A DNA stretch of 64,000 nt, from positions 1,723,501 through 1,787,500 of the forward strand of contig CP012809.1 of the NCBI GenBank assembly GCA_001936135.1, read 5' to 3'. The stretch is from Saccharomycopsis fibuligera x Saccharomycopsis cf. fibuligera. Taxonomy: Eukaryota > Ascomycota > Saccharomycetes > Ascoideales > Saccharomycopsidaceae. This document shows, piece by piece, positions 20,979 to 32,145 of the stretch. A program made the position numbers and the translations under genes. Under the pieces are notes generated by a model that made no database searches, was not told where the DNA came from, and was given only the letters and a program-made list of their open reading frames with translations. Within the stretch, counting starts at the first letter, position 1. Each line of letters opens with the position of its first letter.

Positions 20979-23117
20979 ATGTCGTTGACCACCCTTTCTC
21001 AGGACTTGCGAAACCCATTGAACCAGCCGCTTCCCACAAATGCTAACCCCACAGACATTCTAGCCGCAAGGTTCGCTTCCTGGAGAGCAATTATCAAAGG
21101 TGTTATCGCCTACTTGAAAGACGTCATAATGGTCCATGAAGAATCAGTGCTTTCCCAAATTAGACTCCAGCACTCCATCATGAACAATTTCCCTCTTGCT
21201 AATGACTCAAGCGCCAACTTTCCGGCTGGCTTGACGCCCAATGCAGCTGGTGGTAATACAAGTTCTAGCGCTGGCGGCGGCAATACCGCTTCCAGCAGCA
21301 ACACCACTGAGGAAATAAACAACATCAAAAAGTTTTTTTTGCCCTTTGGCAATGGCTCCATAATCGATGTGCCAAATGCTTTGAACGAATACCACAAGAC
21401 TGTGGGCGGTTTCACCTCGAGAACTGCTAAAGAACTCGCCAATAATGTAATTCCGCGATTGGAAGACTTGAGAAGAGACTTGTCAATCAAAATTAAAGAA
21501 ATCAAAAATTTGAGCTCAGATTTCAAAACTACGGTTTCCAAAGAAGTTGCTCAGACAAAAACTGAACTCTCTGCTTTTTACAATTCCATCGATCAAATAA
21601 AATCAGTGGGCACTAGTAATCTTTTGCCCAAACAAGATCCATTTTTGACCAAAATCTATTTGGACAAGCAAATCAAAAAACAATTGATTGAAGAAAACTA
21701 TTTGCATGAGGCTTTCCTCAACATTCAATCTTCAGGCAAAGAATTGGAAAAATTGGTGGTTATGGAGATTCAAAATGCATTGAAAATATATGCTAGACTT
21801 ATTGGTGAAGAAAGTCAAGTGGTTTTCAATGTCTTGATTCCAAAACTCGATAACGGTTTTGTTTCTAGACCCCCAGAATGGGAATGGGATTCATTTATTA
21901 AACAGAATCCAAACAGTTTCATAAACACTAATACTAAGCCAAGAAGATTCATTGATATCAGCTACAAGTACATTAACGATCCGTTGACTTTGGAAATTCG
22001 GTCTTCCTTTTTGGAAAGAAGATCCAAGTTTTTGAAGTCATACTCCAGAGGTTGGTATGTTTTGACTCCGACTTTTATTCATGAATTTAAGTCCTCTGAT
22101 AGAAAGAAGGATGTATTTCCCGTTATGTCGCTAAGTTTGGATGATTGCCAAGTGGCTGAACATTCCAAAAAAGACGTTAGTAATCCAAATACCTGGCACA
22201 AGTTTGTTTTGCACACCAAGCAAAACGGTATCATTCACAGAGGCCACAATTGGGTATTTAGAGCAGAAACGTATGACTTAATGATTGCTTGGTATAACGA
22301 TATCAAGAAGTTAACTCAGTTGCCAACTCCCGAAGCAAGAGCTCATTACATTGCTGAAAAACTTCAATTGCAGAAACAAAAATCAAGAAGATCATTGCAA
22401 ATACACTCGTCTTCAAATATCAGTTTAGTTAACAGTATAAATAGAGATGGTAATAACCAAAGCAGAAATAGAAACGTTTCCAAGAGATTAAGCGCTCCAG
22501 TTGGCTCTTTTAGTCAGCCAACACAGCAGCCACAGCCACAGCCACCGCAAATCAAGTATGGATCGTTCCAGCTGCAAAACACTCAGGAATTAGGTCATCA
22601 ACAGCTGCCCCAGCAATCTCATAATGTTATAACAAAGGACGGAATTATCATTACTCCAGTAGAATCAATTAATGAAAATCAGCACACTTTTTATCAACCA
22701 GCAAATTCAGTTTCTCAACAGCAACTTGCCGCGGCAACTCAGCATCAAAGAGCCTTCAGTTTACAAAATCAACAATATGCACAACAGCAATATAACCAAC
22801 AACAGCAGCCGCAACAGCAGCTTCAACAGCAACAGCATTATTATCCAACAGGATCGCAAGCCAATTTGCATAGATCAGTTTCATTAGCAGAAACCCCAAA
22901 TAGCAGCACTTTAGTGCCAGTCAGCACCAATGATGTTCCATTGGTAAATAATATCAACAATAATAACAATAGTCAAGTATATTTGAATAGATCCTTTTCA
23001 ATGCAAGGATACCAGCATCCAAATCCAGCCCAAACTTATGATCCGCAACAGCAGCAATTGCAACAATCTCCAAAAGGACAATATATAATGTCTACGTACA
23101 TAGATAATCAACATCCT

Positions 23118-23153
<36 letters not shown>

Positions 23154-23480
23154 AAACAGCAGCAACATGGACAAATAGCCCCAAATATAATAGTTAACGA
23201 TAGTGGCCAGCCACAGCCACAACAGCCAGTCCAGTATAATTCTGCTGACCAAGGCACTTTTAATAGTAATAATAATCCAGAGTTTCCGCCAATAGCAACA
23301 AGCATTTCAGGGGCTACATTCACTTCATCGAATCAGCCATTGCCTCAAGCTCCACAGTCTCAGCCGTTGCCTCAAGCTCCACAGTCTCAGCCATTGCCTC
23401 AACAATCCCAGCCGCTCCAGAGAAGTAGTACTCAGTACGGGAATAATAGTATTTTGCAAATCCCGAAAACTGTCAGATAG
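20979..23480 (+). CDS. SLM1: SLM1/SLM2-family BAR-PH protein, PI(4,5)P2-binding TORC2 effector
   Basis: An 833-aa membrane-associated signalling protein. Residues 25-290 are a helical BAR-like region (DILAARFASWRAIIKGVIAYL, PRLEDLRRDLSIKIKEIKNL, KQDPFLTKIYLDKQIKKQL). The PH domain follows at about 335-447 and matches S. cerevisiae Slm1 closely from memory (FLERRSKFLKSYSRGWYVLT, EFKSSDRKKDVFPVMSL, KQNGIIHRGHNWVFRAE). Slm proteins bind PI(4,5)P2 at the plasma membrane, relay TORC2 signals to Ypk1 and link to calcineurin. Here the N-terminal Gln-rich tail of S. cerevisiae Slm1 is missing and a long Gln/Asn/Pro-rich C-tail (about 475-833) is present instead, with a CAG-encoded polyGln run (about 23116-23153) and a repeated nonapeptide PLPQAPQSQ (about 23336-23400). 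Whether it is the single SLM copy cannot be told from this window. Confidence 0.92.
23116..23168 (+). repeat. CAG/CAA polyglutamine tract in SLM
   Basis: An in-frame run of CAG codons with a few CAA and one AAA encodes polyGln in the C-terminal tail of the SLM protein. It is a likely site of strain-to-strain length variation. Confidence 0.9.
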
Positions 23481-25065
23481 TCAGTAGACTGTGCTTGTCT
23501 TGCTTTAGTATAACTATATTTTTGATCTTTAGTCTTTTAATTTTTCTAGGATAGATTGATAGATAAATGATATTTCTGTTTTTTTTCTTTTTCTTTCTCG
23601 GAACTCTCTAGGATGTTTTATTCAATGCAATCGCAAAGTTATTCTATTCTATAATTTACGCTCATGTATTCAAGCATACTCTATTTTTTCTAACTTAACG
23701 TAAGGATTCAACTGTCAACTGTATCTGTAATATACATGGAACACTACCGCTTCACAGTACGACTAGCTGCTGCACGGCCAGTATATATATATATGTATGT
23801 ATAAGTGGCCGGTGCGCCTAGCTGCGGGGCGACGCTAGGCATTATAACTCTGCAATTACAATGTTTCCAATACAGTTTGTATTGTCAACATTGTTCAAAC
23901 TCAAGACATAATAAACAGAAAAAAAAAAAATAAAAAATAGAAAAAAAATAAAAAAAGACTCAGAAGTCCACATAGCATGATCACGTTCATGAATTAAATT
24001 TGAAGCCCCTGGGCCAACGCGAGGAGGGAGGGAGCTTCTGACTGACTGACTGAGTGACTGAGTATCCTCATTGCACTACGGCTGTCTATAAATGAAGCCT
24101 CAATCTCACTGTGCTCACTACGCTCACAATCTCTGCAACGTTCACGATGTTTACAGCACAGTCGCAGAGGCTGCATTTGCAGTGGCGTCAAAACCGGCCT
24201 CTGCACCCAGTCATGATGGGCTTCAGAAGATGAGAGGGATGCCAGAAACAGTCTTCAAAAAGCCTATATTATCACTCTTTCTGAGGGTGTTTCTCTTTGA
24301 TTCTTTGGCCAAAAAAACACATTGTCTACTATAGGATAGTATAATGCAGAACACAAGAATTTACAGCTTGTTCAGCCGCATTTCGCAGCGATGGTGTGCT
24401 TTGCGAGACTATTATGCAGCACCCCTGGGTATCACCAAGGCCGGCAAGGCAATATTAATGACAGAACTCGATCGCGCTTCCAAAAAAGTTTTTAAATGAA
24501 AAAAAAAAAAAAAAAAAAATACTACAGTTGTTACTTTTGCAAAAGCATTGACAGTAACAGCAGATAATCACTTACATTTTCAGAGAACAATAAGTAAAGA
24601 GATCTCTCTCAATCTTTTGGTGTACTTCTTTTTTCAAAAACAATCATATTTTATGAATTTTTTTTTTCATTGTATTCATTGAGTAGATAATGATAATATT
24701 GAATATTTGTTAAACGGATGGAGAAACAGTAACAAAAATATGGAGAGAAAGCTTTCATTAAAAGTGGAATAAAGCTGGCATGCTTTTTTAGGAGAGTAAA
24801 AATTTTGAATTTTTTTTTTTCTTTTATGATTTCTGAGCGTTGTGAGAAGAATAGACAAAAGGTGTGATTTCAGATTTGTTTGATTTCAAAATTTATGCTA
24901 ACTTTTATCATTGACTTTCACAAGCCACAAACCATAGTTTATTTTTTGTTTTTTATTTTAATTGCTTGAATCAATGGATCTTGCGTTGGTTATTGTTGTC
25001 GTTGTTTGTTTGTTTGTTTGTTTGATTTTAACATTTTTTCTTTGAAACACACGGATACGCATTGC
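23481..25065. other. 1.6 kb convergent intergenic region (SLM / ATP5 3' ends)
   Basis: No gene supported. Contains a short TA-rich microsatellite (about 23780-23795), A-rich runs (23919-23955), GACT tandem repeats (about 24043-24060), a 21-nt poly(A) run (24499-24519), and TTTG repeats near 25008-25024 just outside ATP5. Short frames near 24000-24330 have no recognisable product. Confidence 0.65.
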
Positions 25066-25683
25066 TTAGATAGATTCAGTCAAAATCTTGTTGTATTTGG
25101 CGATTTTGGCAGAAATAGACAAGTCAACGGTTCTGTCACCAACTTCAACAATCAAACCACCCAAAATGTCTGGGTTGACCTTGTTGACCAATTTCAAAGT
25201 TTTACCTTCACCAACAAAAGTGGAGTTAGAAACAGAGCTTTGGATTTTCTTCAAGTATTTGGATTCCAATGGCTTAGCAGAAGTAACAACAGCTTCAACG
25301 ACACCGTTGTAAGCATCTTCAAGAACTTGGAATTGGTTGGCAACACTTGGCAACAAGTTCAATCTGTTGTTTTCGGCCAACACCTTCAACAAGTTGGCAA
25401 CAGAAGCATCACTACCGGTTTTGGAAGCAATGGTGTCAACAACAACTTTTCTGTCTTCAAAAGAGAGAGCTGGGTTGGAAACAATGTCACTGACTTTTTT
25501 ATCTTGAGACAACAAAGCACTAACGGATCTCAAAGATTTGGCAGCAGCATCAATGCTGGAGTCTTTGGCAGCAGCAGTGTAAAGAGCACTGGCATAAGTA
25601 CCGTCAAGACCAAATAATTGGACAGGAGGCTTGACACTCTTGGCGGCAGAGGCCATGGATCTGATGAACATACGGGAAGCCAT
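25066..25683 (-). CDS. ATP5: ATP synthase subunit 5 (OSCP), mitochondrial
   Basis: A 205-aa oligomycin-sensitivity-conferring protein, part of the peripheral stalk joining F1 to Fo in the inner mitochondrial membrane. The N-terminus (MASRMFIRSMASAAKSVKPPVQLFGLDGTYASALYTAA) combines an Arg/Ser/Ala presequence with the conserved GxYAxALY start of OSCP/delta proteins. The C-terminal signature is intact: VNPDILGGLIVEVGDRTVDLSISAKIAKYNKIL. Length is close to S. cerevisiae Atp5 (212 aa). The start at 25683 is the only ATG that includes the presequence. Codon use is highly biased, fitting strong expression. It is divergent from RML2, another nuclear gene for a mitochondrial protein. Confidence 0.97.
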   Translation of the reverse strand: MASRMFIRSMASAAKSVKPPVQLFGLDGTYASALYTAAAKDSSIDAAAKSLRSVSALLSQDKKVSDIVSNPALSFEDRKVVVDTIASKTGSDASVANLLKVLAENNRLNLLPSVANQFQVLEDAYNGVVEAVVTSAKPLESKYLKKIQSSVSNSTFVGEGKTLKLVNKVNPDILGGLIVEVGDRTVDLSISAKIAKYNKILTESI

Positions 25684-26109
25684 TGTGTGTGTGATGAGTG
25701 TTGATATGGATGAGATGAGATGGACTGTAGTAGGATAGGAAAAGGTATCAGGTAGTTTATTGATATAATTTGTGCTGCTTTGGGGTGTTTTTTTTTATGG
25801 TTTTCTCTGAATTTTCGCAGTTTTTCGTGGTTTTCGCCATTGGCTGGTCGCTGTGAGGGTGCTCATAACACTTGGGGCCAATCAAAGCACAGAAAAATCT
25901 CTAGTACACAGCCATGTGAGTATCGCATGAATGTCATGTGATTATGTAGTCATGTGATTATGTAGTTTATGCTTGCAGAAATTGCCAAAAATCAAAAATC
26001 AAAATTTTTCACTTCGGGAGACCCTAAAGGAGTGAAAAGTGAGTGACTATAGTAGATAGAGACTTTAATAGACTGATATATCAGCGAGGGCCACCACGAC
26101 TAATCAACA
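25684..26109. promoter_or_regulatory. Bidirectional promoter of ATP5 and RML2
   Basis: A 426 bp gap between two divergent start codons of mitochondrial-protein genes. It contains CCAAT boxes on both strands (ATTGG at 25839-25843 and CCAAT at 25878-25882), the core recognised by the HAP complex that drives respiratory genes in yeasts. It also holds an exact tandem duplication of GTCATGTGATTATGTA (25933-25948 and 25949-25964), each copy with a TCATGTGA palindrome. Co-regulation through these sites is an inference. Confidence 0.65.
25933..25964. repeat. Exact 16 bp tandem duplication with TCATGTGA core
   Basis: Two head-to-tail copies of GTCATGTGATTATGTA about 150 bp upstream of the RML2 ATG; a further CATGTGA lies near 25914. 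The palindromic TCATGTGA core looks like an E-box-type (CANNTG) bHLH site. Confidence 0.9.
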
Positions 26110-27267
26110 ATGTTCAAAGTCCCCGCTATAGCGTACAGAAGCAGAGCGGCTCCTCAGGCGACCCTCAGGGTTATCCAGGCTGCCCAGGCTGCCCGTCGTT
26201 TCGCCACTGTTGTTGACAATCCAGAAGCCCAAAAAGTTGCCAAAGTTCAAACCATCAAGATTGTCCCAGATACTTCAGATGTCACTGAATTGGAAAAACA
26301 AGATCAATTGATTCAAAAGCGCAGAAAATTGTCCAAACAGCTTGTCAAATTGCGTAAATTGAAACCAGTGTCTCCAGGTCTTAGATGGTACCGTGCCCCA
26401 ATCTACGACTATTTGTGGAAAGGTAAGCCCATCAAGAGTCTTACCATTCCAAAGAAACAACATGGTGGTAGAAATCATCATGGTAAGATTACAATCAGAC
26501 ACAGAGGTGGCGGTCATAAACGGAGAGTCAGATTACTTGATTTCCATCGTCTTGAAGCCGGCCCAGCAACCGTGGTAAGAATTGAATATGATCCTGGTAG
26601 AACTTCTCATATTGCTCTTTTGAAACATGAAAAGTCTGGTAAATTGACCTACATATTAGCCACTGAAGGTCTTCGTGCCGGTGATAAGGTTGAATCCTTC
26701 AGAGCAGGTATTCCAGATAGCTTAATGGCCGAAATGGGTGGGAAAGTGGATCCTGCTATTTTGTCCTCCAAGACCTGTCAAAAGGGTAATTGCTTACCAA
26801 TCAGCATGATCCCAATTGGTTCCATCATTCATAATGTTGGATTAACTCAAGCTGGCCCAGGAAGACTTTGTCGTGCTGCTGGCTCTTACGCCAGAGTGAT
26901 GCAGAAATTGCCAGAAAAGAAAAGAGCAATCATTAAGTTGAAATCTGGTGAACATAGATACGTTGCTCTTGAAGCCGGTGCCACTTTAGGCGTGGTTTCT
27001 AATGCTGATCATCAACATTTGTCCCTCGGTAAGGCAGGTAGATCTAGATGGAGAGGTATTAGACCAACGGTGCGTGGTGTGGCTATGAATAAATGTGATC
27101 ATCCTCACGGTGGTGGTAGAGGTAAGAAGAAGTCTCACAAATTGTCGGTCTCTCCATGGGGTCAGTTGGCCAAAGGTTACAAGACTAGAAGAGGTAAACA
27201 TGAGAATCCAATGAAGGTGAAAGATAGACCAAGAGGTAAAGCAGGTAGAAGGTTAGCCAGACAGTGA
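26110..27267 (+). CDS. RML2: Mitochondrial large-subunit ribosomal protein uL2m
   Basis: A 385-aa protein with an N-terminal mitochondrial presequence rich in Arg and Ala (about 1-33) followed by a full uL2 (bacterial L2) domain. Recognisable blocks are [43 protein letters not shown], the middle [19 protein letters not shown], and the C-terminal peptidyl-transferase-centre motif [21 protein letters not shown]. uL2 binds 23S-type rRNA near the peptidyl transferase centre. Length is close to S. cerevisiae Rml2 (393 aa). Start at 26110 is the first ATG. It shares a promoter with ATP5. Confidence 0.97.
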   Translation: MFKVPAIAYRSRAAPQATLRVIQAAQAARRFATVVDNPEAQKVAKVQTIKIVPDTSDVTELEKQDQLIQKRRKLSKQLVKLRKLKPVSPGLRWYRAPIYDYLWKGKPIKSLTIPKKQHGGRNHHGKITIRHRGGGHKRRVRLLDFHRLEAGPATVVRIEYDPGRTSHIALLKHEKSGKLTYILATEGLRAGDKVESFRAGIPDSLMAEMGGKVDPAILSSKTCQKGNCLPISMIPIGSIIHNVGLTQAGPGRLCRAAGSYARVMQKLPEKKRAIIKLKSGEHRYVALEAGATLGVVSNADHQHLSLGKAGRSRWRGIRPTVRGVAMNKCDHPHGGGRGKKKSHKLSVSPWGQLAKGYKTRRGKHENPMKVKDRPRGKAGRRLARQ

Positions 27268-28313
27268 GATAACAGTAAGCAAGCAAATAAATAAGATTAA
27301 AAATTAAATCCTTACAAGCAAACAAACAAACACACGCTCAAGGCATCATTAATTCTGCTCAGCCTTTTCAGTCCAGTTTCATAATAGACTTTGATAAACC
27401 ACCCAACCTGTTACGTTATGTTACGTTATGTTGAATTTTCCATCCTTCCACTCGATCTGATCAGATCCTCCCCCCATAAGCAAGACCCAATCTCAAACCA
27501 TGAAAAACATGAACCGACCATTAAATTTACATCTATCCACCTTTCTTTTGCCCCTCTTTATCTGCTTTTGTAACGTTTTCCTCTTTTACATACACTATTT
27601 TTTGTGCTAATTAGTTTGGCTTTCTTCTATCATAATCATCATTCACGCGCTGTAAATATATGACCTGATTGTAAATAACTTTTTGCTTTTGCGTTTGTAA
27701 GCCTGTTGCGTTGTTGATGTTGACCCATTTTTTGTCTTTGAGTATGCTATGAAGTTCAACATGAATATGACTTCAATCATGTATGGATGCTTACGTGCAC
27801 CACCTCTATGCCATGTAGTGCGTGTAGTGTATGTAGTGCAGTATTGGATGCTGGTCTTTTACAGATACTGATAAAGATTTACAGAGTTTTAAAACACACA
27901 CATATACATTATTTGACCATTGAAATGGCAACTCAAAAACGCCAATTAACAAAGATATAAAAACCTAAAACAAAAGATACTGTAGAACAAAAATACAAAA
28001 AACAAAAAACAAAAAACAAAAAACAAAAAACAAAAAAACAAATGAACTAAATTTGGAGATCAATACAATGAAGAATTGTTCATGATGATTAAACGATCAG
28101 AACTGGCACTTGGAGTGCAAGGCATAAAACATAAAACAGTGAAAACCAGATATCAGATAACGCAAAAGTAAACAGTAAAAGAGAGTAGCATGTTCTAGTA
28201 TAGTATTATAGTATAAGGGTGATCTGAAACGAAAATTAAATTAAGAAAATTGCAAACAGTAAAACATGAAACAATAAATCTAAAAATCAAAGTATAAAAG
28301 TTCTTTTAATAAA
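27268..28313. other. 1.05 kb convergent intergenic region (RML2 / transcription factor 3' ends)
   Basis: No gene seen. It has a 10-bp tandem duplication of TTACGTTATG (27411-27430) and a seven-base repeat AAAAAAC (27997-28039). A-rich sequence predominates toward the transcription-factor stop, i.e. T-rich on its own strand. Confidence 0.7.
27997..28039. repeat. (AAAAAAC)n repeat, about 6 units
   Basis: Five exact seven-base units followed by one eight-base unit, in the 3' flank of the zinc-cluster gene. Confidence 0.9.
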
Positions 28314-31300
28314 TTAGTAAAAAATATTTTCAACACGATTAGAAGCTCCAAAGGCTCCACCATCATTGCCATTGCCACTACCACGTCCATTTCCGACATT
28401 AACTGCATTATTGTTATTATTAATGTTGGTGCTGTTGCCATTATAAAGATGACCACCGGCAATAATACCATTTCTTGTGCCAGCACCAGTACCAGCACCA
28501 GTGCCAACACCGGCACCAACACCAGTTCCAACTCCTAAATTCATTCCCATTCCAATTCCGTGACCAAATGAGCCATCATTACTGCCAACACCTCCAACAG
28601 CGGCGCCAGCGCCACCATAATTTCCAAGTATAGCATTATCATCAAAACCAAACTGACCATTTGTGCCACTGATACCATTAACAGCACCATACAGTAATGC
28701 TGTTGTATTTGCTGCGCTATTATTACTGTAGTTCAAATGATCAAATTTTGAAGCGTTGCTGCTAGTAGCGGTATTAAAAGTCATTGCTAAGGGACTGGTA
28801 TAGTCTATGTCCATATTCATAATTCCAAACTGATTGTCTTTGTCCGTAGGGTTGTTGCCGCTGCTGTTATTACTATTGCTGCTGGTATGATTAAAATTAT
28901 AGTTATTGGTATTATTGGTAGTACCTATATTATAGTTATTGCTCATTATTGGAGTATTACCGACTGAAAAAGCATTGAAGCTCATGCCATTTAGCCCACC
29001 AGTCTGGTCAAGCAACGATGAACCATAATACATGTTTGACTGAGCCGACTCCAACATATTGTTTGCATTTGAATTTGCATTGCTATGATTAACACTATGG
29101 TTAACAGCTTCACTACCAAAATCATTGTTGCTGCCGGAGGTAAACGAAATACTATTCCTAGAGTATGAATAATCGGTAATTGGTGCTGTTGAATGCAGGT
29201 TTTGTTGTGCTTGTGTTGGGGCCAGTTGTGAAGCTTGTGTGTCAGTATGAGATTGTGAGAACTGAATATCAGTATCAATCTCAGTAAACAGATCCAAGCT
29301 GAGCTTTTCACTTTGCAAGTAGCCTAGCTCAAAGGTTGGGGCGAGCAAACTTGATGAAATAGTGCTAACGTTATCAAGTTTTGTCGACTCTGAGGTGGAA
29401 CTCACCATGTTATTAGCCGCTTGAGAATTGAAATTCTTCAAAAGATGTGCTTTTTGTTCCAAACACTTCGAAATGATACCAAAGGCAATAGACTGAATGT
29501 TGGACTTGAGGTCATGATGTTTTTCAAGATCTTCAAACGGATTAAAGTCAAACTTTAATAACCCTTTCAGCACATCAAAATATGACAGATTATTGTTAGA
29601 ATTGACAAAGCTGTAAAGCAGAAACTGATTCAAGTCATTGGTGAGTTGCTCAAATCTATGGGCATTAATATTAGGATTTGCAGTATTACTGGTTTCAGAA
29701 ACATATTTAATAAGCATTGAGCTGAAATTATTATAGTAATGTTTGGTATAAGTCTCATAATCCAGCACAAAAAAAGTCTCAACTTCATCTTTTGGTCTTG
29801 AAAAACGAATAACTCTATGGTTGGCAATGTCAAAGCCATCTAGGCTTTCTTCATTCTCCAAATCTTCGGAGCCAGTGTCATAATTTTCATCTTCATCCTC
29901 ATTTTCTAGCTGGGCAGGATCAGCACAGTGGATGAAATGTTCAGGCTTAAAAATAGTTTCTTTGAAACTTTTAATATGAACTTCATTAGCATTGTTTTTT
30001 ATAAGCTGTTTCTTGAATGCTGCGTCATCATTGGTGTAATCAATAACATTTTTGGTGTTCAACTTCAAATATCTCAAGATGATCAAACGTCTCATTCTGA
30101 AGAACGAAATCAATCTAATAAGGTAAATCGAGTGCGATTTAAGGTGAGTATTGAGCATTTGATCATATGGATTCTTGATCTCACCACTGTTGAACAACTC
30201 CTTGAAATCATTACCATTGAACCAGCCAGTGGCCAAAAAGTCAATATGAAGATTTTTCATAATGAAGAAATATCTTGTTTGTCCAAAAATGTTAGAAAAA
30301 AGTTGGAAAGCAGCATAAAAGTAGAGAGCAAAAACTTTCTTAAGCCCCGAAACGCTTGAATTATTGGTGATAAGGACAACTAACTCTGGCAAAATTTGAG
30401 TCCAGCGCTTGCTCAACGAAAAGTAAACAGCAGGCGACAATAAAGTGTAATCAGTGTTTCTCACAGCCGGCAAAACCTGTTGGATACAACTGGATACAAA
30501 ATCAGCAAGCAATTTGTAGTCGTCCTTAATTTCATCGATATCTTTTTGCATACTCATGTTGAAAAACAACTTGTTTTTCTTCAAAAAATTACCAAACAGG
30601 ACCAAATCATTGTAAAATTCCACGAGTGGAGCATGATCATAACTTGGGACATAGACTGATTTGATAGACTCGGAAATGGATGTTAACATTATGCTGTTTT
30701 GTAAACCATAATACAAATTTGTTGGGAATTGCAAAGAATATGGAGAAAGGTTTTCTAAAATTTTCATGTACTTGTGCTTGTAATCTTTGTAGTATGTGTA
30801 GTCCCCTACATTATTGCGGAAATCATCGAGTCTCATGTATAGACTACCAAAATCATCAAGGGATAAAACATCATCAATCGAAGAAACTTTAAATAAAACA
30901 TTCCTGCTTAATTCATCATTAGCAACAATCTCGGGAATTGAATGAGCGACTAACAATTTATCCAACTCTTGTCGATTTACTTTGAAAAATATATCTTTCT
31001 TATGTTGATACTCATAAAGCAACCTGGTCAAAGTGAGATTATCGAAAACATAACTTTGGGGATGTTTGGGTTTCACAGGAAGATTGGATAAAGATTGCAA
31101 ATGTTCTCTTTTCAAAATCGTTTTTTCGAACATCAACTGCAATGAAAAAGTAAGCAAAGAATAGAAAACATCTTGAGAGCTTCTAGCATTGATAAAGGCT
31201 TTTTCAACTAAAGACATCATAAGAAGTCTCAACTTTGCAAAATACTTAATTCTATCAAAGATTTCAGTGTACATTTGTGTGACTTCGCTTTGCAGTGGAG

Positions 31301-32145
31301 GAGTAGTCTTTTCGTATACTTTGTGAAGCTTGAAGGTGCTGTTAACTTTCTCGGCGCCAGGTAACCCACTGCTAGTTTGACCATGGTTCGAAACAAAGCT
31401 GTTGTGATAGGTCTGCGTATGGTCAGCGTCATTATTGCTCATTTGATTATAACTGAAATAGGCTGATAATGGGCCATCAGTCAAACTTGGGAAATCCAAT
31501 TCGGTTTGTAAGCCTCTCATAGAGTATGCAGTATTGACATGATTTTTTTTATTATCCGACTTCGTGACACTGAACTTTTCAATTGCCTGAAGCTTTTTGT
31601 GGGCAACGACAATTTTTTGCTTCTCATTTTCGGATAAATCAAGATAACTGCATCTGCTCTGTAGTGGCTGTTAGTATCATTTCAAAAAATAAAACAAAAA
31701 AGCATTGTGACTGTAATAGAACGTAAATAACACATACATTTATGCTTGATCTGCAATTTCTGCAAACTGGAAGCTGTTCATCGCACTTCTTTCTCTTCTT
31801 TTTGCATTGCAAGCAACCTATAAATCAGGTTAGCAAAACTTGCTTCACTTTGTAAAATTAAAAACAACGATAAAAATTCTCGGTAAGAGTTGGATCAATG
31901 AGCCGAACTAATTCACCCCCAATCATGATGACAGTTATTCTACGAAGGGAGCAATAACCGAAAGAAATCAATTATGGAAATTACATACCTAATCTTGATT
32001 TTCTGTGAGACTTTCTTGATCTCTTCACTTTGTAGAGCTCTTCTTCTTCAGTATCATTGGCAGCTGCCCCTTTCTGAATTGGACTCTGCTGTTGGTAATT
32101 CAAGGGCGTTATTGGCGACATCGATTTTGCTATGTTATTGTTCAT
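28314..32145 (-). CDS. Zn(II)2Cys6 zinc-cluster transcription factor, three exons
   Basis: Coding sequence is complement(join(28314..31658, 31738..31817, 31989..32145)), 3582 nt, 1193 aa. Splicing joins a basic N-terminus (KRSRKSHRKSRLG) to a fungal zinc cluster with Cys54-x2-Cys57-x6-Cys64-x6-Cys71-x2-Cys74-x7-Cys82, which should bind two zinc ions and recognise CGG-type half sites. Exon 3 alone starts in frame at Ser80, and its first internal Met lies well past the cluster, so a model without introns would lose the DNA-binding domain. The middle (about 200-680) is a mostly helical region typical of fungal regulators; it is followed by acidic and Asn/Ser/Gly-rich low-complexity sequence (about 870-1190) likely to act in activation or condensation. 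The basic HRKSR-x-GC lead-in resembles several fungal zinc-cluster proteins including Upc2 types, but I cannot assign an orthologue. Upstream lies 9.2 kb without genes. Confidence 0.88.
31659..31737 (-). other. Intron 2 of the zinc-cluster gene (79 nt), inside the DNA-binding domain
   Basis: On the minus strand: donor GTATGT beginning at 31737, branch TACTAAC at 31676-31670, acceptor CACTACAG ending at 31659. It lies in phase 0 between the fifth and sixth zinc-binding cysteines. If retained, translation continues through it before a stop in exon 3. Confidence 0.9.
31818..31988 (-). other. Intron 1 of the zinc-cluster gene (171 nt)
   Basis: Donor GTATGT beginning at 31988, branch-like TGCTAAC at 31835-31829, acceptor TTATAG ending at 31818. 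The splice makes a Gly codon directly before the first cysteine. Retention would end translation at once (Gly-Met-stop). Confidence 0.88.
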
